This document shows positions 1-8,133 of a DNA stretch of 64,000 nucleotides, one piece after another. Each line of letters opens with the position of its first letter. The stretch's first letter is position 1. Under the pieces are notes generated by a model, which searched no databases, was not told the DNA's origin, and saw only the letters and a program-made list of their open reading frames with translations. The position numbers and the translations under genes were made by a program. The DNA is taken from positions 111,810-175,809 of the forward strand of contig JBLNCI010000016.1 in the NCBI GenBank assembly GCA_050260515.1, in the 5' to 3' direction. The stretch comes from DATJIG01 sp050260515. Its GTDB lineage: Bacteria; Pseudomonadota; Alphaproteobacteria; SMXQ01.

Positions 1-95
1 CGCTTACAGTTGCGGGGGCAGCGCCGGCCTTGCGGGGCGAACCCGCGCACCGGCTTCCCTGTTCCGACGGCGGCGGCAAGCTAGCACGGGGAGCC
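1..95 (-). promoter_or_regulatory. Cobalamin riboswitch, 3' part cut by window edge
   Basis: Read on the minus strand, this stretch carries the conserved core of the adenosylcobalamin riboswitch: GGGAAGCCGGTG (about 47-58) followed by CCGGCGCTGCCCCCGCAAC and TGTAA running to position 4. The rest of the aptamer and the controlled gene lie beyond the left edge, so that gene is on the minus strand outside the window and is probably for cobalamin synthesis or uptake. Between GGTG and CCGGCGC there is an extra small hairpin (GCGGG, loop TTCGC, CCCGC) where this loop is normally only a few bases. The 5' boundary is approximate. Confidence 0.8.
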
Positions 96-151
96 CACCG
101 CCGCCGCCTGCTTTTCGCGGGCCCCCAGGCCCCGGTTCTCAGCCCCGGCGC

Positions 152-300
152 TGTCCCACGGGCTCCGGCCCGGGAGCGCCCTCGTGGGACACTTGCTTGC
201 CGCCGTTTTGGCAGCGGATTCAGCGACTTGACCCCCCGCCGTTAACCTTTGTCCCACTGTCCCACACTGGGGATTTGGGACACCTGGGACAGTTGGGACA
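152..300. repeat. Cluster of TGTCCCA / TGGGACA heptamers
   Basis: The heptamer TGTCCCA occurs at 152, 250 and 258, and its complement TGGGACA at 184, 276, 285 and 294, giving seven copies in 150 bases. The pair at 152-159 and 184-191 forms an 8-bp perfect inverted repeat. The copies at 276, 285 and 294 are spaced exactly 9 bases apart. This could be an array of regulator binding sites or a repeat remnant. Confidence 0.6.
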
Positions 301-304
301 CTTT

Positions 305-350
305 TGCACAGCCGTCTGCACAGCCGTTTTCGCGGCGCATTTGCACAGCC
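305..350. repeat. Three direct copies of TGCACAGCC
   Basis: TGCACAGCC occurs at 305, 317 and 342, with a partial inverted TGTGCA near 371. A further copy lies in the repeat-rich region at the other end of the window (63635-63643), so the word may belong to a dispersed repeat rather than a local operator. Confidence 0.5.
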
Positions 351-486
351 CTGCGCGCGGCCCGCGGCGCCTGTGCAGAACCGAGCCGCGCGGTCACGCC
401 GCGGCGCGCTTGGCACCGTTTCGGCGCAAGACCGTTCCTCCCGCGATGTGAACCGATGGGTGCGAACAGAGGGAGGCGCGGCCGGG

Positions 487-2148
487 ATGATCAAGGACCT
501 CTGGTACAAGAACGCGGTCATCTACTGTCTGTCCGTCGGTACCTACATGGATGCGAACGGCGACGGCGTCGGCGATTTCGCCGGGCTGATGCGCCGGCTC
601 GACTACCTGCACGGCCTCGGCGTCACCACGGTCTGGCTGATGCCGTTCCAGGTCTCGCCCCACCGCGACGACGGCTACGACGTCGCCGACTACTACGGCG
701 TCGATCCGCGCTACGGGTCGCTCGGCGACTTCGTCGAGTTCACCCATGCTGCGAAGCAGCGCGGCATGCGGGTGCTGATCGACCTCGTCATCAACCACAC
801 CTCCGACCAGCACCCGTGGTTCCAGGCGGCGCGCCGCGACCCCGACTCGCCCTATCGCGACTGGTACGTGTGGTCGAAAAAGAGGCCGCCCACCGCCAAC
901 CAGGGCATGGTGTTCCCCGGCGTGCAGAAGTCGACGTGGTCGTACGACAAGTTGGCGCGGGCCTGGTACTTCCACCGCTTCTACGACTTCCAGCCCGACC
1001 TCAACACCTCTAACCCGCAGGTCCAGGCCGAGATCCTGAAGATCATGGGCTTCTGGATCCAGCTCGGCGTCTCCGGGTTCCGCATGGACGCGGTGCCGTT
1101 CATCATCTCGACCAAGGGCCCCCAGGTGCGCAAGCCGGTGCAGCAGTTCGACATGCTGCGCGACTTCCGCGAGTTCCTGCAGTGGCGCCAGGGTGATTCG
1201 ATCATCCTCGCCGAGGCCAACGTGCTGCCCGAGGATGACCTCGAGTACTTCGGCCGCGCCGGCGACCGCATGCACATGATGTTCAACTTCCAGGTCAACC
1301 AGCACCTGTTCTACGCGCTGGCGTCGGGCGACACCGGCCCTCTGACCAAGGCGCTCAAGGCGACCAAGGCCAACCGCGAGACCGCGCAGTGGGGGCTGTT
1401 CCTGCGCAACCACGACGAGCTCGATCTCGGCCGCCTCACCGACGAGCAGCGGGACCGGGTGTTCGAGGCGTTCGGCCCGAGACCCGACATGCAGCTCTAC
1501 GACCGCGGCATCCGCCGCCGTCTCGCGCCGATGCTCGACAACGACCCGCGCCGGCTGCAGCTCGCCTACAGTTTGATGTTCACGCTGCCCGGCACGCCGG
1601 TGATCCGCTACGGCGACGAGATCGGCATGGGCGACGACCTCACGCTGCCCGAGCGCAACTGCGCGCGCACGCCGATGCAGTGGTCGACCGAGCCCCACGG
1701 CGGCTTCACCAAGAGCGACAAGCCGGTGCAGCCGGTGATCAGCGGCGGCATCTACGGCTACGAGCACGTCAACGCGGCGGCGCAGCGCCGCGACCCCAAC
1801 TCGCTCCTCAACTGGACCGAGCGCATCATCCGCATGCGCGGCGAGGTGCCGGAGATCGGCTGGGGCGACTACACGATCCTGAAAGTGCGCAACCCGGCGG
1901 TGCTGGCGCTGCGCTACGACTGGCGCGACAACTCGGTGCTGTTCCTGCACAACTTCTCGAGCCGGCCGGTCGAGGCGGTGTTCGACGTCGGCGTCGGCAA
2001 GCCGGGGACGACGCTGATCAATCTCCTCACCGACCTCCACAGCGAGGGCGACGAGCGCGGCCGGCACACGGTGCCGCTCGAGGGCTACGGCTATCGCTGG
2101 TACCGCGTGGGGGGCCTCGACTACCTGCTGAAGCGCTCGGAGATCTGA
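487..2148 (+). CDS. GH13 alpha-amylase family enzyme, trehalose synthase-like
   Basis: A 553-residue cytoplasmic glycoside hydrolase family 13 protein with no signal peptide. Conserved region I is DLVINH (about 98-103), the nucleophile Asp lies in GFRMDAVPF (about 200), the acid/base Glu in ILAEAN (about 243), and NHDE is at about 309-312. YGDEIGMGD and RTPMQWS near the C-terminal third resemble trehalose synthase (maltose alpha-D-glucosyltransferase) and its relatives. It probably isomerises maltose and trehalose or processes small alpha-glucans. The ATG at 487 is chosen because the family N-terminus (WYKNAVIYCL) starts right there and a purine-rich site precedes it; the frame is open further upstream but composition is not protein-like. 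Another GH13 subfamily is possible. Confidence 0.85.
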   Translation: MIKDLWYKNAVIYCLSVGTYMDANGDGVGDFAGLMRRLDYLHGLGVTTVWLMPFQVSPHRDDGYDVADYYGVDPRYGSLGDFVEFTHAAKQRGMRVLIDLVINHTSDQHPWFQAARRDPDSPYRDWYVWSKKRPPTANQGMVFPGVQKSTWSYDKLARAWYFHRFYDFQPDLNTSNPQVQAEILKIMGFWIQLGVSGFRMDAVPFIISTKGPQVRKPVQQFDMLRDFREFLQWRQGDSIILAEANVLPEDDLEYFGRAGDRMHMMFNFQVNQHLFYALASGDTGPLTKALKATKANRETAQWGLFLRNHDELDLGRLTDEQRDRVFEAFGPRPDMQLYDRGIRRRLAPMLDNDPRRLQLAYSLMFTLPGTPVIRYGDEIGMGDDLTLPERNCARTPMQWSTEPHGGFTKSDKPVQPVISGGIYGYEHVNAAAQRRDPNSLLNWTERIIRMRGEVPEIGWGDYTILKVRNPAVLALRYDWRDNSVLFLHNFSSRPVEAVFDVGVGKPGTTLINLLTDLHSEGDERGRHTVPLEGYGYRWYRVGGLDYLLKRSEI

Positions 2149-2193
2149 CGCCGCGCCGCCGCTCCAGCGCGTCAACGCCGAGTGACCGCGAAG

Positions 2194-2281
2194 CCCTCTC
2201 CCCGCCGGGGAGAGGGTTCGGGTGAGGGGGTTCTCGCCTGAAAAACTGACCCTCACCCCAGCCCTCTCCCAAGGGAGAGGG
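2194..2281. repeat. Inverted doublet of CCCTCTCC-type palindromes
   Basis: A palindrome CCCTCTCCCC-GCC-GGGGAGAGGG (2194-2216) is followed by GGGTGAGGG, then the complementary CCCTCACCC (2250-2258) and a second palindrome CCCTCTCCC-AA-GGGAGAGGG (about 2262-2281). Two hairpin units therefore face each other, each with a GGGTGAGGG tail on the inner side. Similar doublets occur near the right end of the window. Confidence 0.75.
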
Positions 2282-2323
2282 AGCAGCGCCGCGTTCCCGT
2301 GCGTGGAAGCCGAGAGCGGAAAG

Positions 2324-2346
2324 CCCTCTCCCCATCGGGGAGAGGG
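2324..2346. repeat. Single CCCTCTCCCC palindrome
   Basis: A 10-bp stem CCCTCTCCCC / GGGGAGAGGG with an ATC loop. It belongs to the same family as the neighbouring doublet but lacks a clear inverted partner. It lies 164 bases from the stop of the minus-strand cyclodeaminase gene and could act incidentally as a transcription barrier. Confidence 0.7.
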
Positions 2347-2403
2347 TGGCGAGCGGCAGAGTGACCGCAGCGACGCGCCGTGTGCCCCCTCACCGTTCCA
2401 GTC

Positions 2404-2481
2404 GTCACCCCCGCGCAGGCGGGGGTCCAGGGAGCCGCTCTGTGTCCGGTGGCTCTGGATTCCCGCCTTCGCGGGAATGAC
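2404..2481. repeat. REPIN-like doublet, GTCAC/GTCAT palindrome family (copy A)
   Basis: Two 27-base units in inverted orientation: 2404-2430 (GTCA, stem CCCCCGC/GCGGGGG, TCCAG) and 2455-2481 (CTGGA, stem TTCCCGC/GCGGGAA, TGAC), separated by 24 bases. The outer ends GTCA...TGAC and inner ends TCCAG...CTGGA are mirror images, so the whole 78 bp is an inverted repeat of two hairpins. The same family brackets the GIY-YIG gene at 11870-12246. Confidence 0.85.
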
Positions 2482-2509
2482 GACAGAAAAAGTGAATGGC
2501 CCGCCCCCC

Positions 2510-3562
2510 TCAGCTCTGCGAGTACTTCTCGCTCATCAGCCATTCGCGCGGCACGACGCGGTTCGGGCTCTCGGCCATCATCTTGCGGTAGATGATCGCG
2601 CCGGCGGCGGCGAACTGCATGCCGAGGCCGGTGTTGTTCTTGTAGTAGATGATGTTGTCGGCGGTCTGGCGAAGCCGCACCTTGTCCGCGAACAGCTCGC
2701 CCAGCTCGTGCACGCGCTCGCGCTTCACGGTGCCCTTGGCGATCAGGTCGAGGAGCTCGATCTGGCCGTTGGCCTCGACGCTCGGCCAGTGGCTGACGAT
2801 GATGTCGTCGGCCCGCTCCAGCACCGTCGAATCGACCTCGCGGCGGATCATCGTCACGTCGGTGTTGGCGATCGACACCACCATCTGGCCGCCGGTCAGC
2901 CAGTTGCCGTCGAACACCGGGCGGGCGCTGCTGGTGGCGCAGCAGACGATGTCGGCGCCCTCGACCACCTGCTTCGGGTCGTCCATCGGCACGATGTTGA
3001 TGCCCTCGGCGCGCAGCTCGGCGGCGATCGCCTCGCGGTTGGCGCGGTTCGGGCTGTAGCTCCGCACCCGCTTGATCGGCCGCACCGCGCAGATCGCGCG
3101 GCAGTGCGAGCGCGCCTGGCGGCCGGAGCCGAACAGCGCGAGCTCGCTCGCATCCGCACGCGCCACCGCGTCGACCGCCGCGGCGCTGGTCGCCCCGACG
3201 CGGAACCCGCTCAGGTGGGATTCGTGCATGAACGCGACCGGCTCCGACGTCTTGATGTCGTAGAGGATGATGACGGTCCAGTTGACCGGCGACGGATAGG
3301 TGCGGTGGCCGGGGCGGGCGGGGTCTTCCTTGGTGAGCTGCGAGCCCGCGCGCACGCACGCCATGCCGAGGCTCGGCACCGCGCCGACGTGGACGTTGCA
3401 GAAGTAATCGACGCCGTCGCCGGCGTCGGCCTTGTAGCGGACGCGCGGCAGGGTCACCGCCTTGCCGAGCGCGAGGTCGCGGTAGGCGATGCGCATCGCC
3501 TCGATGCATTCCTCGATCGACAGCAGCCGGCGCGCGTCGTCGTCGGTGATGATGATGGCCAT
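2510..3562 (-). CDS. Ornithine cyclodeaminase / mu-crystallin family protein
   Basis: A 350-residue soluble protein of usual family length. It has the family N-terminus (IITDDDARRLLSIEECIEAM), a central catalytic/dimer domain with FMHESHLSGFRVGATSAAA, and a Rossmann fold whose nucleotide loop is FGSGRQA (about 145-151). Members are NAD(P)-dependent and include ornithine cyclodeaminases, ketimine reductases and alanine dehydrogenases; the sequence alone does not fix the substrate. It stands alone between repeats and the restriction genes. A second, clearly different member lies at 55637-56644. Confidence 0.85.
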   Translation of the reverse strand: MAIIITDDDARRLLSIEECIEAMRIAYRDLALGKAVTLPRVRYKADAGDGVDYFCNVHVGAVPSLGMACVRAGSQLTKEDPARPGHRTYPSPVNWTVIILYDIKTSEPVAFMHESHLSGFRVGATSAAAVDAVARADASELALFGSGRQARSHCRAICAVRPIKRVRSYSPNRANREAIAAELRAEGINIVPMDDPKQVVEGADIVCCATSSARPVFDGNWLTGGQMVVSIANTDVTMIRREVDSTVLERADDIIVSHWPSVEANGQIELLDLIAKGTVKRERVHELGELFADKVRLRQTADNIIYYKNNTGLGMQFAAAGAIIYRKMMAESPNRVVPREWLMSEKYSQS

Positions 3563-3702
3563 GGGAGTCCCCTGTGCGTGCGGCGGAGCGAGGGCCGGAT
3601 CATAGGGCGGGAGAGCGGGGAGGCGGAAGCGACGGCGAGCGCGGCGGTGAATGGATTCGTAAGCCGAGGCCGGGTAGGCGGTGGAGACGTTCCGCTACGA
3701 AG

Positions 3703-6375
3703 TCACCCGCTGGATCCACCCGCAATGACGCGGTCAATCTCCTGATACGCGCGGTCTTCAACCCACGCAAATAGGCATCTACCGCGAGATCGGCGGGCCC
3801 ACAACTCGCCAACGAGCTTCTTCTGTTGTTCTCCGGGATCGCTAGCGATGTGCTGTCCCTTGTACTCGACTACGAGAATGCGGCCGTCGTCCAACTCGCA
3901 TACGAAATCGGGGTAGAAGCGGTCGCTGGCGGTTTGGAGTGAAAAGGAATTCGGCTGCTTGACTGTGTTCCGAACCCACAACTTTACGGACGTGAGTCTG
4001 TCGATATAGACGGCGCAGTCGTGCTCTTCCCCCTTTACGTCGAGGTCGCCTACGATGCGCGAGATATGCTTTTGGAAGACAGTTGGCCCGCGATATGGGT
4101 GATTGTAGGAGTAACGTGCTTCGTCAAAGACGACGCTGAATTCTTCGCTCGTCAGAAATTCGATGTCGCTTCTCGGTACCTGCAGTAAGTCGTCAAAGGC
4201 ATCGCGCTCACGCTGCTCGCGGTAGGCCTGGATGGAATTTGCCACGGCATCGACCACCCTAAACTTTGCACGGGCAACCTCGTCAAGGGAAACCCCGTAG
4301 TGGGACATGATTGTCTTTAGCGCATTGCCAATGAAGCGCGTGGACGAAGCTTTAGTAATGTCGAGGCGGGATTGCTTTGGCAAAGCCCTGTCGACCCAAT
4401 TCGTCAACGCGGTCATCGTCCAATTACGCTCTTCCATTGACAAGGCTAGCTGCTGCTGCAGCTCCTCGACAAAGGAGACCGTAGCCTTGCCCTGACTGCT
4501 GACATCAATGTGCGCCTCATCCGCCTGTTTCGAAGGAGGGGCGAAATGTGAGAGTACAGGGGCCGGGTCGCAGGTCTCCAGCGCCCACGGAATATCTAGG
4601 AAGTGCGATCTGTCAAATAGCGACAGCATTCCATCTCGCCGGATGACAAGCTGTGGAACGACGAAACGGCGGTCATTCTCAGCGCGAGCGGCAAGGCGAG
4701 CGCCTCGTGTCTTGTGAACGAAAGCGTTTGACCAGGCGTAGTCTCTTTCTGTTCCGCCACCGGCCGTCACAGCCATAATGAGACTTGAATGATCGACATC
4801 GGATAGCGCGCCACGAGCCATGATGCGGCCAGTGTCGGTATCAACGCGAACTCGGCCCGAAGTTGCTGTTTCGACGAAGTCCCGAATGGCTGCGAGGTTC
4901 AGGCCGACGGGAAGTTGCTCCTCATGGACATACGCGGTTCCACCGTCCCCGATTCCGGGCAACTGATCCTGACTTGCATGGACGAGATTTTCCGCCTCGA
5001 TTCTTTCAAACCCATTGCTGACGAGGCCATCTTTGAGCGCGCTGGCGGCGCCGTGAAAAGAGGTGGTTGTGGCAAATGCATAAGCTCTATTCAGCTCTTC
5101 ATGCTTTTTTCGCATCGCGTTCGGCATTCGCAGCACACGCCCGAGTATTTGCTCGACCGCTGTCGCCGACTTCTGTTCCGCGACGGAGCAGAGGACATAC
5201 GCAAATGAGCAATCCCAACCTTCGCGGAGCTTTGACTGAGTCACAATGAAGCGGATCGGACAGTCTCGGGCGAATAGGTTGACATTCTCAAGCTCGTCCA
5301 CCTCGCCCGTTGCGATGGCGATCGCCTCTGCGGGCTGTCGAAAATCCTCGACCAGAAGCTTCTTTAATTCCTGAGCGTGAAGCGTCTTTTCGGTTTTCGA
5401 GCGGCGCTCGGCCTGGACCAACATGATCGGGCGGATAAACTCACCGGTGTCCCTCTCCTCATCGCGTGCGACGCTGGCAAGGTGATCGAGCCAACCGATG
5501 GCATCAGAAATTGTGTCATTGCGGTCCGCTCGCCCACGTAGAATGACCGGCAGCTTAATCATCTCCGCCGCCTTTAGCTCAGCGGCAGACACTTGGTGCA
5601 GTACGTTTGATGGAATTACACCCCGCGCTGGGTCCGCCTTGTCCGGGGTCACCGGCGTTGCTGTAAACTCAATGATCAGAGCTGGAGAAAGCCGCGCGAG
5701 AACATCAAAAGAGAGTGGCGTGCGCGCATTATGGGCCTCATCCACGATGATTACAGGTCTGCGGAGCCGGATCACATTTGCTAGCGATGGTACGGGATCG
5801 CCGCTTGGCCCTTTTTCAAGGCTGCCTCGTTCCGCATCCGTGAGGCCGGCAAAGTGGTCCATTAACTCGCCGTTTGGGGAATAAACCTTAAGACCCTCCG
5901 TATCGTCGCGACGAAACGCTTGGAGGGTCGAAACGATCACGCAAGCGCCACCGTCGTATTCTGCCCGCTTGGCGTAAAGCGCATCAGTGATGCTCATCAC
6001 TCGTACGTTTTCCCCGAACCGCTCGGCGAGCGCACGGCGGTTCGCATGAGTACGATCTAGAAGGGTCGCGAGCGTTTGCTCCAAGATCGTCTGCGATGGC
6101 ACCAGCCATAGAACGGACGGTGTATCAGTCTTTAAGAGCGTGTCGGCCGCTACACCAATGGAGTGGGCGGCCAGGACCGTTTTCCCACCTCCGGTTGGAA
6201 CGCGTAGGCAGACGTACGGCATTCCTGGGAGAGCAGGCGCGTCGTTGTACGCGCGACGGGTCAGCTTATAAAAAGCGGTGTTTGCGTCACCAGTGATGTC
6301 GACGTCGGCAAGGTAAGCCTGCAGCGTGCTGAGGCATTGGCGCTGGTATGGTTTCAGTGCGAATGGCTTTCCCAT
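3703..6375 (-). CDS. res: Type III restriction endonuclease subunit Res
   Basis: An 890-residue DEAD/DEAH-box helicase-nuclease. Walker A PTGGGKT is at about 60-66, DEAH at about 212-215, FTATP just after, and the helicase C-terminal motif QILGRVLRMP lies mid-protein. A C-terminal PD-(D/E)xK nuclease is visible as YPDFVCEL followed by VVEYKG (about 820-841). It hydrolyses ATP to translocate or signal along DNA and cuts when it meets unmethylated inversely oriented sites. Its ATG follows the mod stop codon directly (TAA then ATG) and its ribosome site GAGGG lies within the end of mod, so the two are translationally coupled. The frame appears full length. Base composition is visibly less GC-rich than the neighbours, which suggests transfer. 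Confidence 0.9.
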   Translation of the reverse strand: MGKPFALKPYQRQCLSTLQAYLADVDITGDANTAFYKLTRRAYNDAPALPGMPYVCLRVPTGGGKTVLAAHSIGVAADTLLKTDTPSVLWLVPSQTILEQTLATLLDRTHANRRALAERFGENVRVMSITDALYAKRAEYDGGACVIVSTLQAFRRDDTEGLKVYSPNGELMDHFAGLTDAERGSLEKGPSGDPVPSLANVIRLRRPVIIVDEAHNARTPLSFDVLARLSPALIIEFTATPVTPDKADPARGVIPSNVLHQVSAAELKAAEMIKLPVILRGRADRNDTISDAIGWLDHLASVARDEERDTGEFIRPIMLVQAERRSKTEKTLHAQELKKLLVEDFRQPAEAIAIATGEVDELENVNLFARDCPIRFIVTQSKLREGWDCSFAYVLCSVAEQKSATAVEQILGRVLRMPNAMRKKHEELNRAYAFATTTSFHGAASALKDGLVSNGFERIEAENLVHASQDQLPGIGDGGTAYVHEEQLPVGLNLAAIRDFVETATSGRVRVDTDTGRIMARGALSDVDHSSLIMAVTAGGGTERDYAWSNAFVHKTRGARLAARAENDRRFVVPQLVIRRDGMLSLFDRSHFLDIPWALETCDPAPVLSHFAPPSKQADEAHIDVSSQGKATVSFVEELQQQLALSMEERNWTMTALTNWVDRALPKQSRLDITKASSTRFIGNALKTIMSHYGVSLDEVARAKFRVVDAVANSIQAYREQRERDAFDDLLQVPRSDIEFLTSEEFSVVFDEARYSYNHPYRGPTVFQKHISRIVGDLDVKGEEHDCAVYIDRLTSVKLWVRNTVKQPNSFSLQTASDRFYPDFVCELDDGRILVVEYKGQHIASDPGEQQKKLVGELWARRSRGRCLFAWVEDRAYQEIDRVIAGGSSG

Positions 6376-8058
6376 TTACAAGCCCTCGATCTGATACGGC
6401 ATCTGCTTAAACGTCACGTCTGCCGCCGTCAGTCGATCTTCGGGTACGGTACAGCCCTCCGCGTACACCACTCGGTGGCCAGAAAAGCCGGGAGGAGATG
6501 CGAGCAGGTCTTTAAGGGACGTGGTCGTAAGCACGTTGCCAGCTCGCGTGTCAGCGAAACCGACAGAAGACGACGAGAAGAGAAGGTAGATAGCTCTTCC
6601 TTGAAATGTGCCAATCAGAGGAGACGAACCGTCGGCACGATGTGGAAGTGGTGAACCTGTTTCGCAAAAAAATACATGTGCCGCCAAATCGCTAAACGCA
6701 ACACTTGGGCTAAGGTTGCCATCACCGTCGAACAGCGGCTCACCAAGTGTGCAATAACGATAGCCGCCTCCGGTTCCGGGATTGTCTCCAAAGCCCTTTA
6801 TCGCCGCAGCTAACCTCGGAGCTGTCACCTTCTCGCAAATGTCGGGATCAAGTTCTACGCAGATGAACTTGCGTGTGCCGTTATCCCGTCGGTTCAGCTC
6901 CAGTACTGCGTGGCCTGTCGTGCCCGATCCAGCGAACGAATCCATAAAGGTGGCGTCGGCATCTCCGCACGCTGCTGTGAGCAGATACGAGATCAGGCGT
7001 AGGGGTTTCGGGTACGAAAATGTTACGCCCATATCTTTGAGCTGGGCTGCTGCTTCTTGCACGGTGCCCATTCCAGCTAGAGCAGTCAGTATGTGGCTTT
7101 GGTTTTCCGAACGGTCCTTCTCCACGTATACAGCGCCTGATTTAGTCAGATAGAACCGAGTGCGCTGGCCGCGTCTGTCGATTAGGTCGTGAAAATTCGC
7201 CGCGACAAATAGGTCGAAGAGATTTTTCGAACTCCATCCGCTCCGAATGCGAGCTTCCTGTTCCACCTTTCCGTCGCGTACCCGGATAGGTGCATCGAAT
7301 TTCGGCCAGACGTTCGGGGTGTTATTTGGCTCGATTACACCTTCCTGAAAATTCGCAGGAAAGCCACGAGGCAGCACGAGCTCTGAGATTGGGTTTTTGG
7401 GGCCGTTCTTTACGATCGTATTCGCAATCTTGTCATTCAGGAGCTTGCTGCCCTGATCGATATTTGGATCGATGATCGCTCCCGGCGCAAATCGTTCCTC
7501 CCGACGCCCAAACGCGACTACATACTCGTGGTTCGTTTTGATTTTGCTCTGATTGTCGATGTTCCCTTCGTTGATCCAGATGAAGCAAGCGATGAAGTTA
7601 TTTGCTTGGAAGATCGAGGAGAGGAGCGATTTCAGGTGATGGAGTTCGAAATCGTTGATGCTGCACAGTAAGATTCCGTCTTCGGCTAGGAACTCGTGTA
7701 GCAGCCTCAGCCGGGGGTACATCATGCATAGCCACTTGTCGTGGCGTGAAAGGTCTTCAGCCTCTTTGCCTACAACGGATCCCAGCCACGCCTTAATCTC
7801 GGGCGAGTTGACATTATCGTTGTAGATCCATCCTTCATTTCCGGTGTTGTAGGGAGGATCGATATAGATGCAGTTGATCGTTCCCGCGTAGTACGGCAGG
7901 AGGGCCTTTAGCGCTTCGAGGTTGTCGGCTTGAACTAACAGGTTGCCTGCGTCTGGGTCGCCGACCGACTTGGATTTATCGCAATGAAGCAGTCTGTACG
8001 GCACCTCGCGGTGGTGGTTCACTACTGCTTTCTTCCCAATCCACTCTAGACTCGGCAT
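6376..8058 (-). CDS. mod: Type III DNA methyltransferase subunit Mod
   Basis: A 560-residue adenine-N6 methyltransferase. Motif IV is IDPPYNTG (about 66-73) and the AdoMet motif FAGSGTTG follows at about 374-381, the order of beta-class enzymes. The segment between them is the probable target-recognition region. It methylates one strand of an asymmetric site, protects host DNA and directs Res. A TTG lies immediately before the ATG at 8058 and could be used instead. The gene is followed without a gap by res. Like res, it is noticeably less GC-rich than its flanks. No simple-sequence tract for phase variation is visible in it. Confidence 0.9.
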   Translation of the reverse strand: MPSLEWIGKKAVVNHHREVPYRLLHCDKSKSVGDPDAGNLLVQADNLEALKALLPYYAGTINCIYIDPPYNTGNEGWIYNDNVNSPEIKAWLGSVVGKEAEDLSRHDKWLCMMYPRLRLLHEFLAEDGILLCSINDFELHHLKSLLSSIFQANNFIACFIWINEGNIDNQSKIKTNHEYVVAFGRREERFAPGAIIDPNIDQGSKLLNDKIANTIVKNGPKNPISELVLPRGFPANFQEGVIEPNNTPNVWPKFDAPIRVRDGKVEQEARIRSGWSSKNLFDLFVAANFHDLIDRRGQRTRFYLTKSGAVYVEKDRSENQSHILTALAGMGTVQEAAAQLKDMGVTFSYPKPLRLISYLLTAACGDADATFMDSFAGSGTTGHAVLELNRRDNGTRKFICVELDPDICEKVTAPRLAAAIKGFGDNPGTGGGYRYCTLGEPLFDGDGNLSPSVAFSDLAAHVFFCETGSPLPHRADGSSPLIGTFQGRAIYLLFSSSSVGFADTRAGNVLTTTSLKDLLASPPGFSGHRVVYAEGCTVPEDRLTAADVTFKQMPYQIEGL

Positions 8059-8133
8059 CAAATAACCTCGCGCCGTAGGGGCGTCACTTATGGTAGCGAA
8101 AAATGCCGCGGAATGTTGCCGCTAGGTGGCCCC

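Larger units (their letters stand above)
96..486. other. Intergenic region upstream of the GH13 gene
   Basis: No convincing gene is seen. The stretch separates the minus-strand riboswitch from the plus-strand GH13 enzyme and must contain both promoters, though no clear -35/-10 pair could be assigned. It is dominated by the two short-repeat clusters listed separately. A purine-rich GAGGGAGG stretch at about 468-475 is a plausible ribosome binding site for the start at 487. Confidence 0.5.

Noticed and set aside
394..2256. A 620-codon minus-strand frame opposite the GH13 gene
   Set aside because: It mirrors the codon pattern of a well-supported gene and has Val/Asp/Arg-biased, motif-free sequence.
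2194..2481. CRISPR array or rho-independent terminators
   Set aside because: The units are inverted pairs of palindromes with unequal spacers, not direct repeats with uniform spacers, and lack T runs.
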